Origin: Candidatus Bipolaricaulota bacterium
GTDB lineage: Bacteria; Bipolaricaulota; Bipolaricaulia; Bipolaricaulales; Bipolaricaulaceae
Direction: 5' to 3'
DNA: 47,099 bases
NCBI GenBank assembly: GCA_938083225.1
Contig: CALKCH010000027.1
Location: forward strand, 1 to 47,099
In this document: positions 32,804-40,472 of the stretch, in pieces
Layout of the letters: every line of letters begins with the position of its first letter
Position numbering within the stretch: position 1 is the first letter of the stretch
The notes under the pieces: model-generated
Told to the model about the DNA's origin: nothing
Seen by the model: the letters and a program-made list of their open reading frames with translations, nothing else
Databases searched by the model: none
Program-made: the position numbers and the translations under genes

Positions 32804-33400
32804 ATGAAAAGATGGGCGACGCTGGTGTTGGGCGCGACGCTGTTATTGGGTGTGAGCACCCTGGGCACGTTCGCGGCGGAGCAGTGGTGTGCACCCTGCG
32901 CCGAGACTACTCCTGAACCTTCCTGCTTCACGGCGTTTTGGCAGGGGGAAGACGTGTGTTTTGAGTTGGTGGTGCCTTGGAGTTGGTTCTCTTGTTGGTG
33001 CCCTACCACTCCCAAGGTTCAAGTGGCAGGCTGGCGCGTGGTTACCTTAGACGGCAACACCGTGTACCAAGAGGTCTTTCCTAGCCCGATAGTACCAGGG
33101 AAATGGGTGTGGAAGCAGGTAGATGCCTCAGGCAACCCCGTGGCCCCGGGGTACTACAAAATTGTTGTCTCCACCAGCGCGGGCGAGTACGAAAACACCG
33201 TAAAAATTGTGGCCAAACCCAATTGTTGTGGGCCGTGCTTTTTCCCGTTTGTCTTCTTCGGCTGCTTTGGGACTTACTCTAAGCCCTGCCCAGTTTCCTG
33301 GTGTTCTCCCTACGTCAAGCTCTATCGTTGCCCGACTTGTGTGACCCCGTGCCCAGCCTCGTGTGGAATTACGATCTTTTTGGGAACTAAAGACCCATAA
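32804..33400 (+). CDS. Secreted Cys-rich protein with a FlgD-like Ig domain
   Basis: 198 residues. Signal peptide (LVLGATLLLGVSTLGTFA) then a mature part with 16 Cys: six in the first ~45 mature residues (WCAPC, WFSCWC) and ten in the last ~55 (NCCGPC, RCPTCVTPCPASC), flanking a Cys-free middle. The middle (VTLDGNTVYQEVF, WVWKQVDASGNPVAPGYYKIVV) looks like a FlgD-type Ig-like repeat. The Cys pattern suggests disulfide cross-linking or metal binding at the surface. I recognise no family. Own strong promoter and Shine-Dalgarno; mutM starts immediately after its stop with no gap. Confidence 0.8.
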   Translation: MKRWATLVLGATLLLGVSTLGTFAAEQWCAPCAETTPEPSCFTAFWQGEDVCFELVVPWSWFSCWCPTTPKVQVAGWRVVTLDGNTVYQEVFPSPIVPGKWVWKQVDASGNPVAPGYYKIVVSTSAGEYENTVKIVAKPNCCGPCFFPFVFFGCFGTYSKPCPVSWCSPYVKLYRCPTCVTPCPASCGITIFLGTKDP

Positions 33401-34225
33401 GTGCCGGAGCTTCCAGACCTAGAGGTAATCCGGGAGAACCTGGCGGCCCGGCTTCTGGGCCGGGCTGTTAGTTGTGTGGCGGTGCGCCGGCCTGGACTAG
33501 TCCAGGCCGGCCCCGTGGATCTCGCTCCCCTGGTGGGGAAAACCTTGCATGACATAACGCGACGGGGCAAACACCTCCTTTTCCACTTCCAAGAAGATCT
33601 TTTCCTCATTGTCCATCTCATGCGCTACGGCTGGCTCTGGCATGGTCCTTCTCGTTACGAGATCACTAAAACCACCACCCTAGTTCTTTCTTTTTCCGAC
33701 GCCACGGATCTCAGGCTCATCGAGCCCGGCACCCCTCAAATCGCCGCGGTTTGGCTTTGCTCTGATCCATCCCAGGTTGACCCCCTGAAAAAGCTGGGGC
33801 CAGAACCCCTTGGACCGCAGTTCACCTTGGACGCTTTTTCCCAAGCCTTAGGTAAGAGGCGTCGGATCATCAAGAAGATCCTCATGGACCAAGCCATCGT
33901 GGCCGGCATCGGCAATGCTTACGCAGATGAGATCTTGTTTTGGGCCAGACTTTCTCCGTTCCGCTACGCGCACACCCTCAGGGCCGAAGAGGTTGAAAAG
34001 CTATGGAGAGCTATTCCGGAGACGCTCCGCTGGGCCATCGGTGAAATTAAACTCCGGGTAGGCGAAAATCTTTTCGACAAGGAAATCCGGGATTTTCTCT
34101 TTGTACACGGCCGGGCCGGCGCTCCCTGCCGGGTGTGTGGAACGCCGATTGGCGAGGTTCTCTTCGAGGGCCAGCGCACCAACTACTGCCCCCGCTGTCA
34201 AAATGTGAGCCAGCCTGTCCGGTAA
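33401..34225 (+). CDS. mutM: Formamidopyrimidine-DNA glycosylase (Fpg/MutM family)
   Basis: 274 residues. Base-excision repair glycosylase/AP lyase for 8-oxoguanine and ring-opened purines. MPELPDLEVI carries the catalytic N-terminal Pro and Glu3; Lys57 in RRGKHLLF is the conserved lysine. The helix-two-turn-helix (VAGIGNAYADEILFWA) and C-terminal zinc finger (CRVCG and CPRC around EGQRTNY, with the conserved Arg) are intact. Nei-type substrate preference cannot be excluded. GTG start abuts the previous stop exactly, and a membrane protein frame begins three bases after its own stop. Confidence 0.93.
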   Translation: MPELPDLEVIRENLAARLLGRAVSCVAVRRPGLVQAGPVDLAPLVGKTLHDITRRGKHLLFHFQEDLFLIVHLMRYGWLWHGPSRYEITKTTTLVLSFSDATDLRLIEPGTPQIAAVWLCSDPSQVDPLKKLGPEPLGPQFTLDAFSQALGKRRRIIKKILMDQAIVAGIGNAYADEILFWARLSPFRYAHTLRAEEVEKLWRAIPETLRWAIGEIKLRVGENLFDKEIRDFLFVHGRAGAPCRVCGTPIGEVLFEGQRTNYCPRCQNVSQPVR

Positions 34226-34228
34226 AGC

Positions 34229-34682
34229 ATGGGATTGGCCCTGTTTCTTGCGTTTCTCTACAGTCTGGGCACCGTCATTCTCCTTCCAAGCCCTCAGGAA
34301 CTGGTGTTGGGGACGGTAACGGCCGTGCCGGGCTGGGCGGTGATCACAGTCGCTGTGACCGGCCGGGCAGTCGGTGCTTATTCCCTTTTTTTTCTTGGGC
34401 GACCGTCTGAAACGCTGGGCGTGGTTTAAGAACCCGCGCTTCAAAAACGAGGAGAGGTTGCAAAAATGGCTTTTGCTCACAGAACAATGGGGGAATCGCT
34501 TGGGCGCCCCAGCTTTGTTTTTTCTCCTCCTCATCCCGGGATTTCCCGATACCGCCATGAGTTACGTTTTAGCCCTGTTCAGCCGTCGACCCTGGGCCTT
34601 CACCTTGGCGGTGGCCGCAGCCTCCGCCCTACGCCTGACCTTGGCCTATCTGGGGATCTTCTACGTCCTGAGCCGCACCTAG
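34229..34682 (+). pseudogene. DedA/VTT-family membrane protein, frame broken at a T8 run
   Basis: Two overlapping frames together make one small VTT/DedA-like membrane protein of about 150 residues. The first (34229-34429) runs MGLALFLAFLYSLGTVILLP to AYSLFFLG; the second continues with GDRLKRWAWFKNPRF and PALFFLLLIPGFPDTAMSY to 34682. They join at the eight-T run 34386-34393: with seven T the frame is continuous. This could be a genuine inactivating insertion, a sequencing or assembly error, or productive polymerase slippage at T8. Related proteins move or scramble phospholipids. The 3' end overlaps birA on the other strand by 54 bases. Confidence 0.7.
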
Positions 34683-35534
34683 TTCCACGTCTCCCGTGGT
34701 GACGCGGCGTAAGCCCCGCTGAGTAGAGACCAAAAGCTCACCGTTAAGACCTAAATCGAGGGCCAGACCTTCTATTCGTTCCCGCGCGGTTTGGATCACC
34801 ACTCTTCGTCCCAACGTGATGCTGTGCTTTTTCCAGGCTGCAAAGACAACAGACCTTTTTTCGCTCAGCCAGCTTTCCAAAGACCAGAGGAAATCAGCGA
34901 GAAGTGTGGCGCGCTGAACGGAGCGGAACTCACGCAGGGCCGCAGCCGTAGGAAGCGGAGCAATTTCCACGTTAACTCCCACACCCAAAAAAACGCGCGT
35001 TCCGACACGCTCTACAAGGATCCCCCCGAGCTTACGCCCATCAGGAGCGAGAAGATCGTTGGGCCATTTGAGATAGCCTACTTGAGTGGCCTCCACTAAA
35101 GCCACGCCTACTCTAAGGGGGAGCAAATCGTCCACATCCTCGCCGAGAAACAAGGAAAAGTAGAGGTTGCCCGGGGGGCTTTCCCACACCCTTCCCATGC
35201 GGCCGCGCCCTTTCGTTTGCCGCTCAGCCAGGACCAAAGCGCCCGCCGGCGCCTCAGACCAAGCCCGCAGCACATCCTGAGTGCTGGGAACTGTGCCCAA
35301 GTAACGGTAGGATCTGCCCAGTTTTCCCCGAAGCAGTGGGAGAAGGATTTGCGGCGCGGGCGTACCTGGCGCAAGCCTGGCCCCAGGCTCTTCCACCATC
35401 ACCGGAAAACCCTGCACCTGGAGTTCGCGCAAAGCGCGGGCGAGCTCGGCCTGTGGAGTTTTTGTAACTCGACAAAGTTCAGACCAGCTGGTCCAAGTTT
35501 CGCTAAGCAGGGAAAGAAGCTGCTCCGAGGTCAC
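34629..35534 (-). CDS. birA: Biotin protein ligase / biotin operon repressor BirA
   Basis: 301 residues. Makes biotinyl-AMP and attaches biotin to carboxylase carriers. The N-terminal ~60 residues form a winged helix (TWTSWSELCRVTKTPQAELARALRELQ), so it may also repress transcription. Catalytic core: STQDVL, KGRGRMGRVW, GNLYFSLFL, LKWPNDLL, GRKLGGIL. The C-terminal SH3-like domain (GRRVVIQTARERIEGLALDL) is present. GTG at 35534 behind GGGAGAGC. It follows the secreted-protein gene by 12 bases. No carboxylase gene lies in the window. Confidence 0.94.
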   Translation of the reverse strand: MTSEQLLSLLSETWTSWSELCRVTKTPQAELARALRELQVQGFPVMVEEPGARLAPGTPAPQILLPLLRGKLGRSYRYLGTVPSTQDVLRAWSEAPAGALVLAERQTKGRGRMGRVWESPPGNLYFSLFLGEDVDDLLPLRVGVALVEATQVGYLKWPNDLLAPDGRKLGGILVERVGTRVFLGVGVNVEIAPLPTAAALREFRSVQRATLLADFLWSLESWLSEKRSVVFAAWKKHSITLGRRVVIQTARERIEGLALDLGLNGELLVSTQRGLRRVTTGDVELGAAQDVEDPQIGQGQA

Positions 35535-35546
35535 GCTCTCCCAAGT

Positions 35547-36476
35547 TTAACGGCTTAGGGAGAGCTCGAGCTTATAGGTAAAGCGTGGAACACCTTGAGC
35601 AATGGAAATGCACACCCAATAAGCTCCGCGTACCGGGGCCTGGTAAACAATCCCCAACTGGCCAGAACCGCTGACCCAGCCCACTTCCTTGCCGGAAGGA
35701 TCCAGAAGGCGCACGTGCAAAATTTGGGGAGAAAAGACCTGAAGGCACAAAAGATGGCCACTATTGAGGTTCACCCGCAGCCAATCCTGCGCATCGACGA
35801 GCTCCCCTGGTCCAGGCCAGCCCAGCTCGCCCGTATATTTCCCGGGACTCAAAAACGGAGCATCGTGCATGTCTTCGCACTCATAGATGCTCTTCTCCCA
35901 AGCCGGAGGATTCTTCACATCCCCGGTAGCGGTGGAGCCAGAGCCCAAGGTCTGGGGAGAGTTTAGGACCAAGGGTCCGCCCATCCCGCCCGCCCCTCCC
36001 ATGGCGGAAGAACCCGCATAAACCGGAGAAGCTCCACGGATGCGCAAAGAAGCGGGGTGAACAGCCCACTCCACCCCGCTTGGGCCACCAGGGATTTCCA
36101 CCCTAAGGTACGCGCCAAGATCCAAATCTCGTCGAGCCAAAATGTATTGGCCAAAGTACAGCACAACGCCGGCTCGCTCCTCAGCTCGCCAGAGCTCCAC
36201 CCGCCGATCCATGCTCGAACAAAACGTGGAAAAGTGCAGGGTCAGCCAAATCGAAGGGGGCGGGGGCGTGAGCCAGCCCCGGGTGGCACAGAGGATCTCC
36301 ACGCTTAGGTACTGGCCTGCGTTCGCCAGATCGTAGAACTGCCATTGGACTTTCCCCTTAGCCCTGGAAATCCATACCCATCCCGAGGCATCCATCACGC
36401 CGCTCCCGAAAAATTCCGCTCCAGCGAGCGCCATCCCCACCGCAAGGCTGAGGAGAACCACCCAGATCCCACGCAT
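35547..36476 (-). CDS. Secreted beta-sandwich protein with a pre-peptidase-like C-terminal domain
   Basis: 309 residues, signal peptide MRGIWVVLLSLAVGMALAG. Residues ~20-160 are beta-rich (WQFYDLANAGQYLSVEIL, AGVVLYFGQYILARRDL). A Gly/Ser-rich linker (~165-200) leads to a C-terminal domain (~220-309) whose layout (DAQDWLRVNLNSGHLLCLQV, LHVRLLDPSGKEVG, GAYWVCISI, FTYKLELSLS) resembles bacterial PPC domains that accompany exported enzymes. No catalytic motif is seen. Transcribed towards birA; a cluster of palindromes lies just upstream. Confidence 0.72.
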   Translation of the reverse strand: MRGIWVVLLSLAVGMALAGAEFFGSGVMDASGWVWISRAKGKVQWQFYDLANAGQYLSVEILCATRGWLTPPPPSIWLTLHFSTFCSSMDRRVELWRAEERAGVVLYFGQYILARRDLDLGAYLRVEIPGGPSGVEWAVHPASLRIRGASPVYAGSSAMGGAGGMGGPLVLNSPQTLGSGSTATGDVKNPPAWEKSIYECEDMHDAPFLSPGKYTGELGWPGPGELVDAQDWLRVNLNSGHLLCLQVFSPQILHVRLLDPSGKEVGWVSGSGQLGIVYQAPVRGAYWVCISIAQGVPRFTYKLELSLSR

Positions 36477-36505
36477 GACCGGAAAATTGTGGAGTGAGGC
36501 TTTGA

Positions 36506-36572
36506 GGTCACCGGGGGAGTATGAGTCGTGGGCGAGGGAGCCCAGGGTTATGAGGGTGACCTTTGGTCACCC
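36506..36572. promoter_or_regulatory. GGTGACC palindrome and extra half-site
   Basis: Perfect inverted repeat GGGTGACC-TTT-GGTCACCC at 36554-36572, and a further GGTCACC half-site at 36506-36512, upstream of the secreted-protein gene. Reads as a possible operator for a dimeric regulator; there is no T-run as a terminator would need. Confidence 0.4.
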
Positions 36573-36577
36573 CAGAT

Positions 36578-36595
36578 TTGGGACAAATGTCCCAA
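36578..36595. promoter_or_regulatory. TTGGGACA palindrome after uppP
   Basis: Perfect inverted repeat TTGGGACA-AA-TGTCCCAA, beginning five bases beyond the uppP stop codon. Its arms differ from the neighbouring GGTGACC palindrome. Operator or transcript-stabilising hairpin; undecided. Confidence 0.4.
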
Positions 36596-36599
36596 TCCC

Positions 36600-37358
36600 T
36601 TAACCCCAGAGCAAACTAGCCAGACCAAGGAGGAGGCAGTAGAGGCCGAAGGGCCAAAGCTTTCGGTGCACGAGCCCCGCGCGGAACAACCGGAGGGCAA
36701 AGAGGCCGAAGAGAATAGCGAAAAGGGCACCAAGGCTCAGACCGAGCCAGCTTTCCGGCGGACCACTTTCCCTCAGGACAAGGAGAGGGGCGCCTACAAA
36801 TGCGGGAATTCCCAACAGGAAAGAAAAGCGAAACGCTTCCTCTGGAGCTAACCCGAGAAAGAGGGCCACGGAGAGGGTGGCTCCCGCGCGGGAAACCCCG
36901 GGGAGCACAGCCACTGCCTGGGCCAACCCGATGAGCAGAGCTTGGCCCGGGGTAGGAAGTTTTCTCGTTCCAGGTTTCACGAGCTGGGCCCCAAAGAGCA
37001 GAGCCGCGGTAACAAAAAGAAAAGCCGCCGCGAGTTTGGGGGAAGAAAACGCACCCTCCCTTTGCCCTGCAAAGAGAAGAGCTGAACCGAGCAAGGGGAT
37101 CATGCCCAAGACTAAACGTCCAAGGTAACGGCGTGCCTCCCGCCCCCGCGGAGTTCCCGCCGAAACCAACCAAAGAAATTCTTTCCGAAACCAAACGAAA
37201 AGGGCGAGCAGAGTGCCCACGTGCAGGAACGCCACAAGCAGGGGGCCCGACTCAGCTAGTCCTAGCCAGCGACCCAAAAGGAGAAGATGAGCAGAACTGC
37301 TCACGGGAAGAAACTCCGTAAGCCCCTGGACTACTCCCAGGAAAACGTAACGCAACAT
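36600..37358 (-). CDS. uppP: Undecaprenyl-diphosphate phosphatase UppP (BacA)
   Basis: 252 residues, about eight membrane helices. Recycles undecaprenyl diphosphate to the monophosphate carrier for cell-wall and surface-glycan synthesis; overproduction gives bacitracin resistance in known cases. Both signatures are present: GLTEFLPVSSSAHL near the N-terminus and PGVSRAGATLSVALFLG in the middle. ATG at 37358 is preceded by GGGAGAATGAAACT; an upstream in-frame TTG at 37379 is rejected. The 104-base gap to the thioredoxin-like gene contains a modest hairpin (GAGAAC/GTTCTC) without a strong T-run. Confidence 0.94.
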   Translation of the reverse strand: MLRYVFLGVVQGLTEFLPVSSSAHLLLLGRWLGLAESGPLLVAFLHVGTLLALFVWFRKEFLWLVSAGTPRGREARRYLGRLVLGMIPLLGSALLFAGQREGAFSSPKLAAAFLFVTAALLFGAQLVKPGTRKLPTPGQALLIGLAQAVAVLPGVSRAGATLSVALFLGLAPEEAFRFSFLLGIPAFVGAPLLVLRESGPPESWLGLSLGALFAILFGLFALRLFRAGLVHRKLWPFGLYCLLLGLASLLWG

Positions 37359-37462
37359 AGTTTCATTCTCCCGGGGCAAAGAACCTCAGGCAAAAGCGGT
37401 CGAGAACAACCCCACTGAGGGTTCTCCAGGGCCATGGCAGGCGAAGTCCGACAAAAACCGGT

Positions 37463-39058
37463 CTAGCTCTGCCCCAAAAGAACCACCAGAGCCAGCAAAC
37501 CCACAGCTAACAGGATCAAAATCCACAGGGGTGGTGCAAACCCCGCCTGCGCATCCTCTTCCAAAATCACAAGGGTTAGCGATTCTTGGGCTACTTGGAA
37601 ACAGGTTTCATCGGGGCAGTAGCGGTAATTCGCGTTCCATTTGACAGGGGCAGGGAAAGCTTGAGGATCAGCATTCCCCACGACTAGGCTGAGCTGGACC
37701 GTTTGTTCGCCGCGGGGTGGAATGGAAAAAGGTTCGGGCAGTCGGACTTCCACCCCCGTTGGCAAATCTGCGGGCGCAAGTCGCACCTCCTCTGCAAGGT
37801 AAGCGGAGGTGTTGACCAGCCGCAAAGCGAGAAAATTCTCCGCCCCTTTGCGAAGTTCAGCCTTGGTGGGCGCCTGGATTTCCAGGATCGGTTCAGGAGA
37901 AAGACCGCTAACGGAAGAAGACGATGAAGCCCCGGGTTCAGCGAGAAGCTCGCGGATAGCCTCCCGTAAGGCTTCGCCCTCCACATTCCGGAAGCGAATG
38001 ACGCCGTTTTTGTCGAGCAGGTAAGTGGTGGGAATCTGGTACACCCGGTAGAGGCTAGCGATGGCGTTATCCCAGCGTTTCCCCTCGAAGGCCACGGACC
38101 AGGTGATGGCGTAGCTGGTGAGAACTTGGCGCAAATCAGACTTGCTTTCATCCAGGCTCACCCCCACGATCTCAAAGCCCCGCGGGTGAAATTCCCGATA
38201 GACCTCCACGAGTTTGGGCAGGCTGGCCATGCACGGGGGGCACCAGGTGGCCCAGAAATCCAAAAGCACCACTTTTCCCCGCAGCTCCGAAAGGGCTATG
38301 GTTTGGCCCGTGAGAAAGTCCCGAAAAGAAAAGTTTGGGGCGGGCGCACCCGGAATGAGGGGAACCTTGGGCGGCACGTAGTCTGTTTTCTCTACCCGTA
38401 TCCACTTCCCATCCGCCCTGATCCCGGCCACTTTGAAGCTCTCCGCGCCCAAAGTGAACGGTTCCCAGAGCCCAAAGTGTTCGTGGCCATCGAGCTCAGC
38501 GTAGATCACCCCATCGCCGTCCAAATCAATCCCGAAAAAGTCGCCTTTCGTGCCAAAAACACCGTCCAAATCCCCGTCCACCACCACAATCTCATGGCCT
38601 TGCCAAGAACCGGTGTGCGGAGCTCCGCCCACGAGGAACACATAGCCTCGCCCTTCCGGCCAAAGAAGCAAGAGCGGGTAAGGGAAGGGCTCGGCCCCCG
38701 GTGGCCAGGACTGAAGTTCCAGGGCCCAGGCTATTCCTCCCTGAACCGGCGTACCCAAAACCTCCTCTTCTCCCCCGAGGCGGCTGTCTCCGTCGAAATC
38801 CACCCAAAGTCTCACCTGGCCCTTCTCGTCCACGCCGAGGAGGAACACGTAGCCCGCTGCGCCCAGGGAAATCTCTCCGTATAAGCGGGTGAGAAGAGAT
38901 GGGCCTTCGTAGGCCACAGATCTGCTCGGAGTGGGATAGAGGCGAAGAGGAAGGTTCACCTGAGCCCAGGAATCCAACGCAGCCCGATCGGCCGGGGCCA
39001 AAGCGATCTCCTGGGCCGTTCCGAAAATCGCACCCAAAAGGAGGAGAAAAAGGATCAT
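37463..39058 (-). CDS. Exported TlpA/ResA-like thioredoxin with Ca-loop N-domain and C-terminal anchor
   Basis: 531 residues. Signal peptide MILFLLLLGAIFGTAQ. The N-terminal ~230 residues contain Asp-rich EF-hand-like loops (DFDGDSRLGGEE, DGDLDGVFG, DLDGDGVIY). Then a TlpA/AhpC-TSA thioredoxin domain: PNFSFRDFLTGQTIALSEL, WATWCPPC with the active Cys pair at about 273/276, cis-Pro IPTTYLLD. A C-terminal Ig-like domain contains YCPDETC, recalling the DsbD N-terminal domain, and the last ~25 residues are a membrane helix. It probably acts as a periplasmic disulfide reductase. ATG at 39058 behind AGAAAGGATGA, four bases after the gltX stop; the TTG at 39082 is rejected. Confidence 0.82.
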   Translation of the reverse strand: MILFLLLLGAIFGTAQEIALAPADRAALDSWAQVNLPLRLYPTPSRSVAYEGPSLLTRLYGEISLGAAGYVFLLGVDEKGQVRLWVDFDGDSRLGGEEEVLGTPVQGGIAWALELQSWPPGAEPFPYPLLLLWPEGRGYVFLVGGAPHTGSWQGHEIVVVDGDLDGVFGTKGDFFGIDLDGDGVIYAELDGHEHFGLWEPFTLGAESFKVAGIRADGKWIRVEKTDYVPPKVPLIPGAPAPNFSFRDFLTGQTIALSELRGKVVLLDFWATWCPPCMASLPKLVEVYREFHPRGFEIVGVSLDESKSDLRQVLTSYAITWSVAFEGKRWDNAIASLYRVYQIPTTYLLDKNGVIRFRNVEGEALREAIRELLAEPGASSSSSVSGLSPEPILEIQAPTKAELRKGAENFLALRLVNTSAYLAEEVRLAPADLPTGVEVRLPEPFSIPPRGEQTVQLSLVVGNADPQAFPAPVKWNANYRYCPDETCFQVAQESLTLVILEEDAQAGFAPPLWILILLAVGLLALVVLLGQS

Positions 39059-39062
39059 CGGC

Positions 39063-40373
39063 TCATCCTTTCTCCGCGCCAAGCTTGGTCGCGGCTAGCC
39101 TGAGGCGCTCGGCCACGAGTTTTGGGCCGGCCATGGCCAGCACCTCGAACAGGCCAGGCCCCACCCGAGAACCGCTCACCACCACCCGCATGGGCAACGC
39201 CACAGCTTTGAGAGGTAGACCCAACCGCTCGAGCACAGCCCGCACCGCGGACTCGATCTCTGCGGGTCCGGGATCGGAGAGCTTCTCTACCGCCGCAGCC
39301 AAGCTCAGGAACACTGGCCCAAGCTCAGGCCGCAGGAGCTCGCGCGCATCCTCGGGCAGAGGAACTTCTCCCGGAAAGAGGAACCGGGCGCTGTGCGCCA
39401 GGTCCACTAAAGTGTGAGAACGGTCACGCAAGAGCTCCACGGCCCGGAAGAAACGCGCCTGAGGTAGGGCATCCACCTGCTCCGGCGCCGCCACCCCTTC
39501 GAGGACCAAAAATTCCCGCACCATCTCCGCCAGCTTTGGCACCGGAGTGCGCCGCATCCACTCCCGGTTGAGCCAGAGGAGCTTCTGCTCGTCGAACACG
39601 GATGGAGACTGCCCAACCCCGTTCAGGTCAAAGTATTGGATGAGTTCCTCCCGCGTGAAGATCTCCTGGTCCCCGTGGGACCAGCCCAGGCGGACCAGGA
39701 AGTTGACCATAGCTTGGGAAAGGATGCCCTGGCGTTTGTATTCCAAGACGGACAAGGCACCGTGGCGCTTGGAAAGCTTCGTGCGATCCGGCCCAAGGAT
39801 GAGAGGAATGTGGGCGAATTTGGGCGGAGCGAGGTCCAAAGCCCGGTAGATGTGCAGCTGTTTGGGGGTGTTGGGAAGATGCTCATCCCCGCGGATCACG
39901 TGGGTGATGCCCATCTCGGTGTCGTCCACTACACAGGCGAAGTTGTAGGTCGGAGTGCCATCGGAACGCAGGATCACCAGGTCTTTGAACTCCCGGTTTT
40001 GGAATTCCACCCGGCCAGCGATGAGGTCCTCCACCACCGTCACGCCCCCTTTAGGCATGGAAAACCAGAGAGCCCCATCGGCCTCATAAGCCGCACCGCG
40101 ACGCAAAAGTTCTTGGGCGTAACGCTGGTGCAGGTGAAATCGCTCGGTTTGCCGATAGAACTCGTCCCAGTCCAAACCCAGCCAGCGTAAGGAAGCAATA
40201 ATCTGGTCGATGGCCTCGTCGGTAGAGCGGGTGCGGTCCGTATCCTCGATGCGCAGGATAAAGGTTCCACCGTGGTGTCGAGCGAAAAGCCAGTTGAACA
40301 GCGCGGTGCGCGCCCCGCCCACGTGGAGATAGCCCGTGGGGCTAGGAGCAAATCTGACTCTTACCTTCTCCAT
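39063..40373 (-). CDS. gltX: Glutamyl-tRNA synthetase
   Basis: 436 residues, on the short side for the family (usually about 460-490). Class I synthetase charging tRNA-Glu, and tRNA-Gln in organisms lacking GlnRS. HIGH-type motif PSPTGYLHVGGARTALFNWL near the start and KMSKS-type KLSKRHGALSV in the middle. The C-terminal anticodon-binding helical domains are present but compact. ATG at 40373 lies 8 bases from a TAAAAT -10, with no Shine-Dalgarno, suggesting a leaderless mRNA. Confidence 0.96.
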   Translation of the reverse strand: MEKVRVRFAPSPTGYLHVGGARTALFNWLFARHHGGTFILRIEDTDRTRSTDEAIDQIIASLRWLGLDWDEFYRQTERFHLHQRYAQELLRRGAAYEADGALWFSMPKGGVTVVEDLIAGRVEFQNREFKDLVILRSDGTPTYNFACVVDDTEMGITHVIRGDEHLPNTPKQLHIYRALDLAPPKFAHIPLILGPDRTKLSKRHGALSVLEYKRQGILSQAMVNFLVRLGWSHGDQEIFTREELIQYFDLNGVGQSPSVFDEQKLLWLNREWMRRTPVPKLAEMVREFLVLEGVAAPEQVDALPQARFFRAVELLRDRSHTLVDLAHSARFLFPGEVPLPEDARELLRPELGPVFLSLAAAVEKLSDPGPAEIESAVRAVLERLGLPLKAVALPMRVVVSGSRVGPGLFEVLAMAGPKLVAERLRLAATKLGAEKG

Positions 40374-40381
40374 GAGTTTCG

Positions 40382-40410
40382 ATTTTAGCGAATCCTCCGC
40401 ACTCCCCCAA
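40382..40410 (-). promoter_or_regulatory. Promoter of gltX
   Basis: On the minus strand TTGGGG (40405-40410), 17-base spacer, TAAAAT (40382-40387), 8 bases before the ATG. Back to back with the argF promoter. Confidence 0.65.
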
Positions 40411-40416
40411 TCCCTT

Positions 40417-40444
40417 TTGTCACCCAGCCTCTCCGGGCTATGAT
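40417..40444 (+). promoter_or_regulatory. Promoter of argF
   Basis: TTGTCA (40417-40422), 16-base spacer, TATGAT (40439-40444). It gives a ~20-base leader containing AAAGGAGGGG before the ATG at 40473. The -35 boxes of argF and gltX are only six bases apart. No ARG-box-like palindrome is evident. Confidence 0.7.
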
Positions 40445-40472
40445 GGCCGCAAAAAGTACCAAAGGAGGGGCA

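Noticed and set aside
37383-37440. Terminator after the TlpA-like gene (GAGAAC/GTTCTC hairpin).
   Set aside because: Weak stem and only a short T-run well downstream; uppP probably continues the same transcript or starts nearby.
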